Source: Fusibacter_A sp965140735
GTDB lineage: Bacteria; Bacillota; Clostridia; Peptostreptococcales; Acidaminobacteraceae
Assembly (NCBI GenBank): GCA_965140735.1
Contig: OZ223306.1
Location: forward strand, 4,278,001 to 4,342,000
Direction: 5' to 3'
DNA length: 64,000 bases
Below, in pieces: positions 33,552 through 42,745 of this stretch (position 1 is the first letter of the stretch; each line of letters opens with the position of its first letter). A program made the translations under genes and the position numbers. The notes under the pieces were generated by a model that was not told the origin of the DNA, made no database searches, and saw only the letters and a list, made by a program, of their open reading frames with translations.

Positions 33552-35618
33552 ATGGGTAGAGAGTATAGTTTAGAGAATACTAGAAATATTGGTATCATGG
33601 CTCATATTGATGCTGGAAAAACGACTACTACAGAAAGAATCCTCTATTATACAGGTATCAACTATAAAATTGGTGAAGTACATGAAGGCGCGGCTACAAT
33701 GGACTGGATGGAACAAGAGCAAGAGAGGGGTATTACTATTACTTCTGCTGCTACAACTTGTGTCTGGAAGGGTAAGAGAATTAACATCATTGATACGCCA
33801 GGTCACGTTGACTTTACAGTTGAAGTTGAAAGATCACTTCGTGTATTAGATGGTTCAGTAGCTGTATTTTGTGCGAAAGGTGGGGTTGAACCTCAATCTG
33901 AGACGGTTTGGAGACAAGCTGATAAATACAGTGTACCAAGAATGGCTTTTGTAAATAAAATGGATATCACTGGCGCTGACTTCTACAGAGTTGTCAAAAT
34001 GATGAAAGAACGTTTAAAAGCAAATGCGGTTCCAATCCAATTACCAATTGGAGCAGAAGATCATTATGAAGGCCTTATTGATTTAATCACTAAGGAAGCT
34101 GTATATTATAGAGATGATTTAGGCGAAAAAATTGAAAGAATTGCAATTCCTGAAGAATTCGCTGAATTAGTAGAAGAATATAGAGAAACAATGGTAGAGG
34201 CAATTGCAACTACTGATGAAGATTTAATGATGAAGTACTTGGAAGGCGAAGAAATTGGAGTTGATGAGCTTAAAGCAGCACTTAGAAGAGCGACAATCAA
34301 CAATGAAATCGTTCCAGTACTTTGTGGATCAGCTTATAAGAATAAAGGTGTCCAGTTGATGCTTGATGCTGTTTTAGATTACATGCCAGCACCTACAGAT
34401 GTAGTTGCGATTAAAGGTGTGGATGAAGATGGCAATGAAGTTGAAAGACCAGCTGATGATAGCCTGCCATTCTCGTCGCTTGCATTCAAAATCATGACTG
34501 ACCCTTATGTTGGAAAATTAACTTTCTTTAGAGTTTACTCAGGTACTTTAGATGCGGGTTCTTATGTTCAAAACTCGACTAAAGGAAAGAAAGAAAGAGT
34601 TGGTCGTATCCTTCAAATGCATGCTAACAAAAGAGAAGAAATTTCTACAGTTTATTCTGGTGATATAGCGGCAGCTGTTGGACTTAAGTTTACAACGACT
34701 GGTGATACTTTGTGTCAGCCAGATAATCTTATTATTCTTGAAAAAATGGAATTCCCAGATCCAGTTATTCGTGTAGCTATTGAGCCTAAAACAAGAGCTG
34801 GACAAGAAAAAATGGGTATTGCACTTGCAAAACTTGCAGAAGAAGATCCAACCTTTAGAACGTACACTGATGAAGAAACTGGACAAGTTATTATCGCTGG
34901 TATGGGTGAACTTCACCTTGAGATCATCGTTGATAGACTTTTAAGAGAATTCAAAGTGGAAGCTAATGTTGGGGCACCTCAAGTTGCTTATAAAGAAACA
35001 ATTACTAAACCTGTGGATATTGATTATAAATATGCTAAGCAATCAGGTGGTAAAGGTCAATATGGTCATGTTAAAGTCAAATTTGCTCCAGTAGAAGCTG
35101 GAAAAGGTTTCTCGTTTGAATCAACAGTTACTGGTGGTAGTGTACCAAGAGAATACTTTAAAGCAATTGAAGATGGTATTTCTGGTGCTATGAAAGCTGG
35201 TATCTTAGGTGGTTATGAAGTTGTCGATGTAAGTGCTAACTTATATGATGGTTCATATCATGAAGTCGATTCTAATGAGATGGCATTTAAACTTGCTGCT
35301 TCAATGGCTTTCAAAGAAGCAATGAGAAAAGGTGACGCTATTTTACTTGAACCATATATGAAAGTTGAAGTTACAGTTCCAGAAGAATATCTTGGTGATG
35401 TAATGGGAGACGTAAGCTCTAGACGTGGTCGTTTAGAAGGTATGGAAATGGTAAATGGCGCACAGATCATTAGAGCGTATGTACCTTTGTCTCAAATGTT
35501 TGGTTATGCAACTGACTTGAGATCAAACACTCAAGGTAGAGGAAACTATGCAATGGTATTTGATCATTTTGAACAAGTTCCAAAAAATATTGCTGATGAT
35601 GTATTAGGTAAAAAATAA
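33552..35618 (+). CDS. fusA: Elongation factor G
   Basis: 688 residues, the canonical translocase. G motifs are AHIDAGKTTT, DTPGHVDF and NKMD; GMGELHLEI marks domain III, and YATDLRSNTQGRGNY the end of domain V. The ATG at 33552 is better spaced from AGGAGG (33540-33545) than the one at 33546. It lies in rpsL-rpsG-fusA-tuf, and is clearly the housekeeping copy compared with the diverged EF-G-like gene at the window start. Confidence 0.98.
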   Translation: MGREYSLENTRNIGIMAHIDAGKTTTTERILYYTGINYKIGEVHEGAATMDWMEQEQERGITITSAATTCVWKGKRINIIDTPGHVDFTVEVERSLRVLDGSVAVFCAKGGVEPQSETVWRQADKYSVPRMAFVNKMDITGADFYRVVKMMKERLKANAVPIQLPIGAEDHYEGLIDLITKEAVYYRDDLGEKIERIAIPEEFAELVEEYRETMVEAIATTDEDLMMKYLEGEEIGVDELKAALRRATINNEIVPVLCGSAYKNKGVQLMLDAVLDYMPAPTDVVAIKGVDEDGNEVERPADDSLPFSSLAFKIMTDPYVGKLTFFRVYSGTLDAGSYVQNSTKGKKERVGRILQMHANKREEISTVYSGDIAAAVGLKFTTTGDTLCQPDNLIILEKMEFPDPVIRVAIEPKTRAGQEKMGIALAKLAEEDPTFRTYTDEETGQVIIAGMGELHLEIIVDRLLREFKVEANVGAPQVAYKETITKPVDIDYKYAKQSGGKGQYGHVKVKFAPVEAGKGFSFESTVTGGSVPREYFKAIEDGISGAMKAGILGGYEVVDVSANLYDGSYHEVDSNEMAFKLAASMAFKEAMRKGDAILLEPYMKVEVTVPEEYLGDVMGDVSSRRGRLEGMEMVNGAQIIRAYVPLSQMFGYATDLRSNTQGRGNYAMVFDHFEQVPKNIADDVLGKK

Positions 35619-35638
35619 CCCGAGGAGGAATATTTAAA

Positions 35639-36829
35639 ATGGCAAAGCAAAAATTCGAAAGAAATAAACCGCATTGTAATATCGGAACAATTGGTCACGT
35701 TGACCACGGTAAAACAACTTTAACAGCAGCGATCACAAAAGTATTATTTGATAAATATCAATTAGGCGAAAAAGTTGATTTTGAAAATATCGATAAGGCA
35801 CCAGAAGAGAGAGAAAGAGGTATCACAATCTCTACAGCTCACGTTGAGTACGAAACACCAGCTAGACATTACGCTCACGTAGACTGTCCAGGCCATGCTG
35901 ACTACGTTAAAAACATGATCACAGGTGCAGCACAAATGGACGGATCAATCTTAGTTGTATCAGCAGCAGATGGTCCAATGCCACAAACAAGAGAGCATAT
36001 CCTATTATCAAGACAAGTAGGCGTTCCATACATCGTTGTTTTCTTAAACAAATGTGATATGGTAGACGACGAAGAATTATTAGAATTAGTTGAAATGGAA
36101 GTAAGAGAATTACTTTCAGAATATGACTTCCCAGGCGATGATACACCAATCATCAGAGGATCAGCATTAAAAGCACTTGAAGGCGAAGCAGAATGGGCAG
36201 AAAAAATCATTGAATTATTTGAAGTAATTGATGAGTACATTCCACAACCAGAAAGAGCAACAGATAAACCTTTCTTAATGCCAGTAGAAGACGTGTTCTC
36301 AATCACAGGTAGAGGAACAGTAGCTACAGGAAGAATCGACAGAGGTATCATCAAAGTATCAGAAGAAGTAGAAATCGTAGGCTTAACAGAAGAGTCAAGA
36401 AAAGTAGTTGTAACAGGCGTAGAAATGTTCAAGAAATTACTAGATCAAGGACAAGCAGGGGATAACGTAGGTTTACTTTTAAGAGGCGTACAAAGAACAG
36501 ACATCCAAAGAGGACAAGTTCTTTCTAAACCAGGTACAATTAAACCACATACAAAATTCGAAGCACAAGTATACGTTCTTACAAAAGAAGAGGGTGGAAG
36601 ACATACGCCATTCTTCAAAGGTTACAGACCACAATTCTTCTTCAGAACAACTGACGTAACAGGTTCAATCAACTTACCAGAAGGCGTAGAAATGTGTATG
36701 CCTGGTGATAACGTTGAAATGAGCATCGAACTTATTTCACCAATCGCGATTGAAGAAGGTGTAAAATTCTCAATCCGTGAAGGTGGTAGAACAGTAGGTT
36801 CTGGTAACGTTAATAAGATCACTCAATAA
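35639..36829 (+). CDS. tuf: Elongation factor Tu, copy 2
   Basis: 396 residues, nearly identical to copy 1 at 19865-21055. The four differences are conservative (FDK for FEK, FEN for FDN, GEA for GDA, KII for KIV). The second half of the gene, from about base 600 to the stop codon, appears identical in both copies, which suggests gene conversion. It is the last gene of the str group, 20 bases after fusA, with SD GAGGAGGA. Confidence 0.98.
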   Translation: MAKQKFERNKPHCNIGTIGHVDHGKTTLTAAITKVLFDKYQLGEKVDFENIDKAPEERERGITISTAHVEYETPARHYAHVDCPGHADYVKNMITGAAQMDGSILVVSAADGPMPQTREHILLSRQVGVPYIVVFLNKCDMVDDEELLELVEMEVRELLSEYDFPGDDTPIIRGSALKALEGEAEWAEKIIELFEVIDEYIPQPERATDKPFLMPVEDVFSITGRGTVATGRIDRGIIKVSEEVEIVGLTEESRKVVVTGVEMFKKLLDQGQAGDNVGLLLRGVQRTDIQRGQVLSKPGTIKPHTKFEAQVYVLTKEEGGRHTPFFKGYRPQFFFRTTDVTGSINLPEGVEMCMPGDNVEMSIELISPIAIEEGVKFSIREGGRTVGSGNVNKITQ

Positions 36830-36882
36830 GATTCTTTATTGAATGAATCTTAGTTTACAAAAAGTTAATAAATTATAATGTA

Positions 36883-36917
36883 AATAACCCCTTGCTTTAT
36901 GCGAGGGGTTATTATAT
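36883..36917 (+). terminator. Terminator of str group after tuf copy 2
   Basis: AATAACCCCTTGC (36883-36895), loop TTTAT, GCGAGGGGTTATT (36901-36913), then TATAT. A weak promoter (TTGCTT 36892-36897, N17, TATACT 36915-36920) may overlap it. Confidence 0.8.
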
Positions 36918-36935
36918 ACTATATTGGTGCACTAA

Positions 36936-37080
36936 TGCGATGAAGTGGAAAGTTACTTATGCTGTGAGAGAATTTCCATGGAGAATTGTCCATACGCGAT
37001 ATGGGCGACGAGTTTGTTTTTCATTCAATGGTGAAACACCCGGCGCAGTGGACGACAAAACACTCGGTCGTATGATCGCA
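36936..37080 (+). ncRNA. Structured 5' leader RNA of the S10 operon (candidate)
   Basis: Four helices can be drawn by eye: a closing stem TGCGAT (36936-36941) with ATCGCA (37075-37080); GTGGAAA (36945-36951) with TTTCCAT (36973-36979); GTCCATA (36988-36994) with TATGGGC (37000-37006, 5-nt loop); and ACGAC (37052-37056) with GTCGT (37067-37071). The rpsJ SD starts about 20 bases after the closing stem. A ribosomal-protein autoregulatory leader is the natural inference; I cannot match it to a named family. Confidence 0.55.
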
Positions 37081-37113
37081 GTCAACGTACGATAAAAATA
37101 AGGAGGTTAAACA

Positions 37114-37425
37114 ATGGCTAACAAGCAAAAAATCAGAATCAGATTGAAATCATTTGATCACAAAATCCTTGATAACACTGCTCAAAAAATTGTAGAAGCA
37201 GCAAAGTTAACAGGAGCAGACGTGGCGGGTCCAATTCCGTTACCAACAAAAAAAGAAATCGTTACTATCTTAAGAGCGGTTCATAAGTACAAAGATTCTA
37301 GAGAGCAGTTCGAAATTAGAACGCACAAAAGACTCGTTGATATTTTAAACCCGCAACAAAAGACAGTTGACGCTCTTATGAAGCTTGAATTACCTGCAGG
37401 CGTAGATGTAGAAATTAAGCTTTAA
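37114..37425 (+). CDS. rpsJ: 30S ribosomal protein S10
   Basis: 103 residues. S10 is part of the 30S head and, with NusB/NusG, of antitermination complexes. KIRIRLKSFDHKILDNTAQKI and GPIPLPTKKEIVTILR are standard. SD AAGGAGGT. First gene of the S10-spc-alpha cluster. Confidence 0.98.
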   Translation: MANKQKIRIRLKSFDHKILDNTAQKIVEAAKLTGADVAGPIPLPTKKEIVTILRAVHKYKDSREQFEIRTHKRLVDILNPQQKTVDALMKLELPAGVDVEIKL

Positions 37426-37523
37426 GAATTAGAAACTAAGATTTCGGTTTAAATAGATAAACCTGATTTTTTAGTATGATTACAGACGTAATCCGCTGTA
37501 AAATTATTAGGAGGTGCAAACGC

Positions 37524-38156
37524 ATGGTAGGAATTATCGGTAAAAAAATCGGTATGACCCAAGTATTTAATGAAGCAGGCATCGTAACACCTGTGACAGT
37601 TGTTGAAGTTCAGCCTATGGCAATAACTCAAATTAAAACTGTTGAAACAGATGGTTACAATGCAGTGCAGGTCGCTTCAGGTGATGTCAAAGACAAACAC
37701 GTGAACAAACCTAAAAAAGGACATTTTGACAAAGCAGGTGTTCCTTACAAAAAGTCTTTAAAAGAATTCAGAGTTGAATCTACAGAAGGTTTTGAAGTGA
37801 AACAAGAAATCAAAGCTGACATTTTTGAAGCAGGTCAAATGATCGACGTAACAGGTACTTCAAAAGGTAAAGGAACTGCTGGTCTCATTAAAAGACATAA
37901 CAAAGCAAGAGGCCCTGAAACTCATGGTTCTAAGTTCCATAGAGGTCCAGGATCGATCGGTGCAGCATCTTACCCAGCAAGAGTTGTCAAAGGCATGCCA
38001 ATGGCAGGAAGAATGGGTAACGAGCAAGTTACGGTTTTAAACCTTGAAGTTGTAAAAGTAGATCTCGAAAGAAATCTTTTATTGGTTAAAGGTGCAGTGC
38101 CAGGACCAAAAGGCGGTCAAATCGTAATTAGAAAAGCTGTTAAGGCAATAAAATAA
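37524..38156 (+). CDS. rplC: 50S ribosomal protein L3
   Basis: 210 residues from the ATG at 37524 (SD AGGAGGTG). L3 helps nucleate 50S assembly. GIIGKKIGMTQVF is the usual N-terminus and FHRGPGSIGAASYPARVVKG the loop that reaches the peptidyl-transferase centre. An in-frame ATG at 37476 is rejected because it has no SD and adds an unconserved stretch. Confidence 0.98.
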   Translation: MVGIIGKKIGMTQVFNEAGIVTPVTVVEVQPMAITQIKTVETDGYNAVQVASGDVKDKHVNKPKKGHFDKAGVPYKKSLKEFRVESTEGFEVKQEIKADIFEAGQMIDVTGTSKGKGTAGLIKRHNKARGPETHGSKFHRGPGSIGAASYPARVVKGMPMAGRMGNEQVTVLNLEVVKVDLERNLLLVKGAVPGPKGGQIVIRKAVKAIK

Positions 38157-38180
38157 TAGCTGATGAAAGGAGGAAGCACA

Positions 38181-38807
38181 GTGCCTAAATTAGACATATT
38201 AAACATTTCGGGCCAAAAGGTCAGTGAAATAGAGTTAAATGAAACTATTTTCGGAATAGAGCCAAATGTATCTGTAATGCATGAAGTTGTTAAGAACTAC
38301 TTAGCAAATCAAAGACAAGGTACACAATCTGCTAAAACAAGAGCAGAAGTAAGAGGCGGCGGTAAAAAGCCATTTAGACAAAAAGGAACTGGTAACGCAA
38401 GACAAGGTACAACTAGAGCACCTCACTATATTGGTGGTGGTGTGGCATTTGCACCAAAACCAAGAAGTTACAGATATTCATTGCCTAAGAAAATGAGAAG
38501 ACTTGCGCTTAAATCAGCGTTAAGTGCTAAAGTAAGAGACAATGAAATTATCGTTATTGATGAGTTTGCATTAAGCTCACCAAAAACTAAAGAGATGCTT
38601 AAAGTTTTAGAAAACTTAAAAGTAGCTGGTAAAAAATCTTTATTTGTAACTTGTTGCAAAGATGAGGTTTTGGTAAGATCAGCAAACAACATTGAAGGTG
38701 TTCAAGCCTCATTCGTTGGACAAATCAACGTATACGAAATCTTAAATCATGACTTCTTTGTTGTGACTAAGAGTGCAATCGAGAAATTTGAGGAGGTGTA
38801 CGCATAA
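38181..38807 (+). CDS. rplD: 50S ribosomal protein L4
   Basis: 208 residues from a GTG at 38181 (SD AAAGGAGGAA). Its loop (RGGGKKPFRQKGTGNARQG) lines the exit tunnel. In several bacteria L4 is the regulator of the S10 operon, so it is a candidate ligand for the structured leader upstream of rpsJ. Its stop codon overlaps the rplW start by one base. Confidence 0.98.
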   Translation: MPKLDILNISGQKVSEIELNETIFGIEPNVSVMHEVVKNYLANQRQGTQSAKTRAEVRGGGKKPFRQKGTGNARQGTTRAPHYIGGGVAFAPKPRSYRYSLPKKMRRLALKSALSAKVRDNEIIVIDEFALSSPKTKEMLKVLENLKVAGKKSLFVTCCKDEVLVRSANNIEGVQASFVGQINVYEILNHDFFVVTKSAIEKFEEVYA

Positions 38808-39097
38808 TGAGAACCTCTTACGATATTATCATTAAACCAATCGTTACAGAAAACTCTATGATGCAAACAGCAGATAGAAAGTACACATTTGAAGTTCACA
38901 AGGATGCTAATAAAACACAAATTAGAAAAGCTGTGGAAGAAGTTTTCGGCGTTAAAGTCGAAAAAGTAAACACTTTAAATGTGCCAGGAAAGTTAAAAAG
39001 ACAAGGTAGAAGCCAAGGCTATACTAGAAGCTGGAAAAAAGCGATTGTTAAGTTAACTGAAGATAGCAAGACTATCGAATTCTTTGAAGGTATGTAA
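38807..39097 (+). CDS. rplW: 50S ribosomal protein L23
   Basis: 96 residues. It sits at the tunnel exit and docks SRP and trigger factor. The TAATG junction with rplD (one-base overlap) and SD GAGGAGGTG inside rplD imply translational coupling. IIIKPIVTENSM and YTFEVHKDANKTQIRKAVEE are typical. Confidence 0.98.
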   Translation: MRTSYDIIIKPIVTENSMMQTADRKYTFEVHKDANKTQIRKAVEEVFGVKVEKVNTLNVPGKLKRQGRSQGYTRSWKKAIVKLTEDSKTIEFFEGM

Positions 39098-39121
39098 TAA
39101 AAACTCGAAGGAGGTAAAACC

Positions 39122-39952
39122 ATGGGAATTAGAGGATTTAAACCGACTTCACCTGCTCTAAGACAAATGACAGTGTCAACGTTTGAAGAAATTACTAAAA
39201 GCCAACCAGAAAAGTCATTAATTATGACGCTTAAGAAGCATTCTGGTAGAAATAATCAAGGTAAAATCACTGTGCGTCATAGAGGTGGCGGAGCGACAAA
39301 GAAATATAGAATTATAGATTTCAAAAGATTAAAAGATGATGTACCTGCAAAGGTAGCAGCTGTTGAATACGATCCGAATAGAAGCGCAAATATTGCACTT
39401 TTAGCGTATGCTGATGGTGAAAAAAGATATATCCTTCATCCAAACGGTTTAAAAGTTGGCGATGTTGTTGTATCTGGCGAACGCGTGGATATCAAAGTAG
39501 GTAACTCAATGCCACTTATGAATATGCCAGTGGGTACAATTATTCACAACATTGAAATGAAAGTTGGAAAAGGCGGCCAAATGGTTAGATCTGCAGGAAA
39601 CTCAGCTCAACTAATGGCTAAAGAAGGTAAATATGCGCTTGTAAGATTACCATCTGGTGAAACTAGATATGTAAGAAAAGAGTGTAGAGCAACAGTTGGT
39701 CAAGTGGGTAATCTTGATCATGAAAATATCACTATAGGTAAAGCAGGTAAGAAAAGACATATGGGTATTAGACCAACTGTCAGAGGATCTGTAATGAACC
39801 CTAACGATCACCCTCATGGTGGTGGTGAAGGTAAAGCACCTATCGGTAGAGCAAACCCTGTTACACCTTGGGGTAAACCAGCTCTTGGTTACAAAACTAG
39901 AAAGAAAAACAAACACTCGAACAAATATATTGTTTCTGCTAGAAAGAAATAA
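39122..39952 (+). CDS. rplB: 50S ribosomal protein L2
   Basis: 276 residues. L2 is needed for subunit joining and peptidyl transfer. The conserved C-terminal stretch RGSVMNPNDHPHGGGEGKAP includes the histidine close to the active centre. SD AAGGAGGT. Length is normal. Confidence 0.98.
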   Translation: MGIRGFKPTSPALRQMTVSTFEEITKSQPEKSLIMTLKKHSGRNNQGKITVRHRGGGATKKYRIIDFKRLKDDVPAKVAAVEYDPNRSANIALLAYADGEKRYILHPNGLKVGDVVVSGERVDIKVGNSMPLMNMPVGTIIHNIEMKVGKGGQMVRSAGNSAQLMAKEGKYALVRLPSGETRYVRKECRATVGQVGNLDHENITIGKAGKKRHMGIRPTVRGSVMNPNDHPHGGGEGKAPIGRANPVTPWGKPALGYKTRKKNKHSNKYIVSARKK

Positions 39953-39985
39953 TTTTAGTTCTTAAATCTGAAAGGAGGACAGATC

Positions 39986-40258
39986 ATGGGAAGATCTCTT
40001 AAAAAAGGACCTTTTGTCCACAAGGGCCTTTTGAAAAAAATAGAAACAATGAACTCGAATAGTGAAAAGAAAGTTGTAAAAACCTGGTCGAGATCATCAA
40101 CTATTTTCCCACAAATGGTTGGTCATACTATCGCAGTTCACGATGGAAGAAAACATATTCCAGTTTATGTAATGGAAGATATGATCGGACATAAATTAGG
40201 TGAATTCGCGCCTACTAGAACTTTTAGAGGACATGCAGGCGATAAAAAGAGTAAATAA
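39986..40258 (+). CDS. rpsS: 30S ribosomal protein S19
   Basis: 90 residues. Head protein at the subunit interface; MGRSLKKGPFVHKGLLKKIE and TWSRSSTIFPQMVGHTIAVH are standard. SD AAAGGAGG. Confidence 0.98.
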   Translation: MGRSLKKGPFVHKGLLKKIETMNSNSEKKVVKTWSRSSTIFPQMVGHTIAVHDGRKHIPVYVMEDMIGHKLGEFAPTRTFRGHAGDKKSK

Positions 40259-40287
40259 ACGTAATAATCCGAAAGGAGGCCATCAGA

Positions 40288-40623
40288 ATGCAAGCTAGAG
40301 CGGAAGCTAAGCACGTAAGAATTTCTCCTCGTAAAATGAAGCCAATTGCTGATTTAGTGAGAGGGAAAAACGTCAAAGAAGCACAAAACATTTTAAAATT
40401 TACACCTAGAAAAGGTGCGGAAATATTTTTAAAAGTCTTAAATTCAGCGATTGCAAATGCTGAGAACAATCATCACATGGATGTAGAAACTTTAATCGTT
40501 CAAGAAATTTATGCGAATCAAGGTCCTACATTAAAAAGATGGAATGCTGGATCTATGGGGAGAGCAAATCCTATATTAAGAAGATCTAGTCATGTTGGCG
40601 TAGTAGTCGCGGAAAAAGAGTAA
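40288..40623 (+). CDS. rplV: 50S ribosomal protein L22
   Basis: 111 residues. It reaches into the exit tunnel through its beta hairpin (GPTLKRWNAGSMGRANPILR), intact as in macrolide-sensitive forms of other species. SD AAAGGAGG. Confidence 0.98.
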   Translation: MQARAEAKHVRISPRKMKPIADLVRGKNVKEAQNILKFTPRKGAEIFLKVLNSAIANAENNHHMDVETLIVQEIYANQGPTLKRWNAGSMGRANPILRRSSHVGVVVAEKE

Positions 40624-40639
40624 AAGGAGGGTGCACTGA

Positions 40640-41401
40640 ATGGGTCAAAAAGTTAGCCCACACGGACTCAGAGTTGGAGTCATCAAAGATTGGGACTCAA
40701 AATGGTATGCAAATAAAAGAAACTTCGCAGATTTATTAATCGAAGATTTCGAAATCAGAAAGCATGTAAAAGAAAGACTTTTTACAGCAGGTATTTCAAG
40801 AATCTATATTGACAGAGCGGCAAATGATAAAGTTCATATCAATGTATTCACAGCTAAACCAGGTATGGTTGTTGGTAAAGGTGGAGAAAACATTAAAGTA
40901 TTAAGAGAAGAACTTGAAAAATTAACGAAAAAATCTATTCAATTAGATATTTCGGAAGTTGATAACATCGATTTAGATGCTCAATTAGTTGCAGAAAATG
41001 TAGCATTCTCATTAGAAAAACGTGTTTCATTCAGAAGAGCAATGAAACAAGTTATCGGAAGATCTATTAAATCTGGTGCAGAAGGTATTAAAGTTCAAAC
41101 ATCTGGTCGTTTAGGCGGCGCTGAGATGGCAAGAACTGAAGGTTACTCTGAAGGTAATGTACCTTTATCTACACTTAGAGCAGATATTGACTATGGATTT
41201 GCAGAAGCGGATACAACTTATGGTAAAATCGGTGTAAAAGTTTGGATCAACAAAGGCGAAATTTTACCAAGTGTTAGTGAAGAGACTAGACTTAGAAGAA
41301 AAGAAGCTAGAAAACAAACTGACAAACGTCCATCAAGAGGTGGCAGAAATAATCAAAATCAAAATAGAGGACCAAGAAGACCAAGAAATAACGATAATTA
41401 A
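40640..41401 (+). CDS. rpsC: 30S ribosomal protein S3, with low-complexity tail
   Basis: 253 residues, some 30 longer than common S3. The KH-2 domain (GMVVGKGGENIKVLREEL) and the C domain GEGVKVWINKGE-type segment (KIGVKVWINKGEILP) are normal. The extra C-terminal tail, roughly residues 222-253, is rich in Arg, Asn and Gln (for example GGRNNQNQNRGPRRPRNN). Such tails occur in some S3 proteins and vary. SD AAAGGAGGG. Confidence 0.97.
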   Translation: MGQKVSPHGLRVGVIKDWDSKWYANKRNFADLLIEDFEIRKHVKERLFTAGISRIYIDRAANDKVHINVFTAKPGMVVGKGGENIKVLREELEKLTKKSIQLDISEVDNIDLDAQLVAENVAFSLEKRVSFRRAMKQVIGRSIKSGAEGIKVQTSGRLGGAEMARTEGYSEGNVPLSTLRADIDYGFAEADTTYGKIGVKVWINKGEILPSVSEETRLRRKEARKQTDKRPSRGGRNNQNQNRGPRRPRNNDN

Positions 41402-41434
41402 TAAGAAAGTTTTGTGAAAGGAGGCAACTACCAT

Positions 41435-41866
41435 ATGTTAATGCCTAAAAGAGTAAAACGCCGTAGAGTTCACAGAGGTAGAATGTCGGGTACTGCTCAA
41501 AAAGGGAACACAGTGACTTACGGAGATTACGGTTTAGTTGCTATGGAGCCTGCTTGGATTACAGCAAATCAAATTGAAGCAGCCAGAATTGCTATGAATA
41601 GAAAAATGAAAAGAAGCGGTAAAGTTTGGATTAAGATATTCCCTCATAAGCCTGTAACGCAAAAGCCTGCTGAAACACGTATGGGTGCTGGTAAAGGTTC
41701 ACCTGAGTATTGGGTAGCTGTTGTTAAGCCAGGTAGAGTGATGTTCGAACTTTCTGGAGTAGAGGAAGAGATTGCAAGAGAAGCAATGAGACTTGCAGCA
41801 AACAAATTACCAATCAAGTGTAAATTCGTTAAGAAGGAAGACGCTATCGAAAAGGGTGGTGAATAA
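41435..41866 (+). CDS. rplP: 50S ribosomal protein L16
   Basis: 143 residues from the ATG at 41435 (SD AAAGGAGG). L16 contacts the A-site tRNA elbow. LMPKRVKRRRVHRGRMSG is the usual start, so the upstream GTG-type start at 41414 is not used. PAETRMGAGKGSPEYWVAVV is typical. Confidence 0.98.
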   Translation: MLMPKRVKRRRVHRGRMSGTAQKGNTVTYGDYGLVAMEPAWITANQIEAARIAMNRKMKRSGKVWIKIFPHKPVTQKPAETRMGAGKGSPEYWVAVVKPGRVMFELSGVEEEIAREAMRLAANKLPIKCKFVKKEDAIEKGGE

Positions 41867-41867
41867 G

Positions 41868-42062
41868 TTGAAAGCAAACCAAATTATAGAAATGACTTCA
41901 CAAGAGTTAAATGATAAAATTGTCGAGTTGAAAAATGAGCTCTTCAACTTAAGATTCCAATTGGCAACTGGGCAATTAGATAATCCTATGCAGATAAAAG
42001 CTATTAAAAAGGATATTGCGCGTGCTAAAACGATCTTAAGAGCTAGAGAGATCAAGGCATAA
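41868..42062 (+). CDS. rpmC: 50S ribosomal protein L29
   Basis: 64 residues from a TTG at 41868, one base after the rplP stop, with SD AAAGGGTGG inside rplP. A two-helix protein near the tunnel exit: ELNDKIVELKNELFNLRFQL and IARAKTILRARE are standard. Upstream in-frame starts lie inside rplP and are rejected. Confidence 0.97.
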   Translation: MKANQIIEMTSQELNDKIVELKNELFNLRFQLATGQLDNPMQIKAIKKDIARAKTILRAREIKA

Positions 42063-42079
42063 GCAGAGGAGGTTACGCT

Positions 42080-42334
42080 GTGGAAAGAGGAAGAAGAAAA
42101 TTAAGAGTCGGATACGTTACAAGCGACAAAATGGATAAAACAATTGTCGTTAGAGTAGAAGACTTTATTCGCCATCCACTCTATGGAAAAAGAGTTAAGA
42201 GAACAAAGAAATTTAAAGCACATGATGAAAACAATCAATGTGGTATAGGTGATAAAGTAAGAATTATGGAAACTAGACCACTTAGCAGAGATAAAAGATG
42301 GAGACTAGTTGAAATCGTTGAAAAAGCTAAGTAG
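42080..42334 (+). CDS. rpsQ: 30S ribosomal protein S17
   Basis: 84 residues from a GTG (SD AGAGGAGG). OB-fold protein binding 16S rRNA early in assembly. GYVTSDKMDKTIVVRVEDF and METRPLSRDKRWRLVEIVEK are diagnostic. Confidence 0.98.
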   Translation: MERGRRKLRVGYVTSDKMDKTIVVRVEDFIRHPLYGKRVKRTKKFKAHDENNQCGIGDKVRIMETRPLSRDKRWRLVEIVEKAK

Positions 42335-42359
42335 ATTTAGCTAAGAGGAGGAAAAAAGC

Positions 42360-42728
42360 ATGATCCAAAACGAAACTCGTTTAAAAGTTGCTGATAACTC
42401 TGGCGCGAAAGAAATACTTTGTATCCGTGTATTAGGTGGTTCAAAGAGAAAATACGGTAATATCGGAGATGTTATAGTAGCGAGCGTTAAAAATGCAACA
42501 CCTGGCGGAGTTGTCAAGAAGGGTGAAGTCGTAAAAGCTGTTATAGTTAGAAGTAACTTTGGTTTAAGAAGACCTGATGGTAGTTACGTCAAATTCGACG
42601 AAAACGCTGCAGTAATTATAAAAGATGATTTATCTCCAGTGGGAACTCGTATCTTCGGACCAGTTGCTAGAGAGTTAAGAGACAAGAAATTCATGAAAAT
42701 CGTTTCTCTAGCTCCAGAAGTTCTTTAA
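42360..42728 (+). CDS. rplN: 50S ribosomal protein L14
   Basis: 122 residues. Interface protein next to L19; also the docking site of RsfS. MIQNETRLKVADNSGAKEI and FGPVARELRDKKFMKIVSLA are standard. SD AGAGGAGG. Confidence 0.98.
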   Translation: MIQNETRLKVADNSGAKEILCIRVLGGSKRKYGNIGDVIVASVKNATPGGVVKKGEVVKAVIVRSNFGLRRPDGSYVKFDENAAVIIKDDLSPVGTRIFGPVARELRDKKFMKIVSLAPEVL

Positions 42729-42745
42729 ACTTAGGAGGTGTAGTA

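Noticed and set aside
36892..37095. 67-codon plus-strand ORF between tuf copy 2 and rpsJ
   Set aside because: It starts in the terminator, has no SD, and its bases are better explained by paired stems of the S10 leader.
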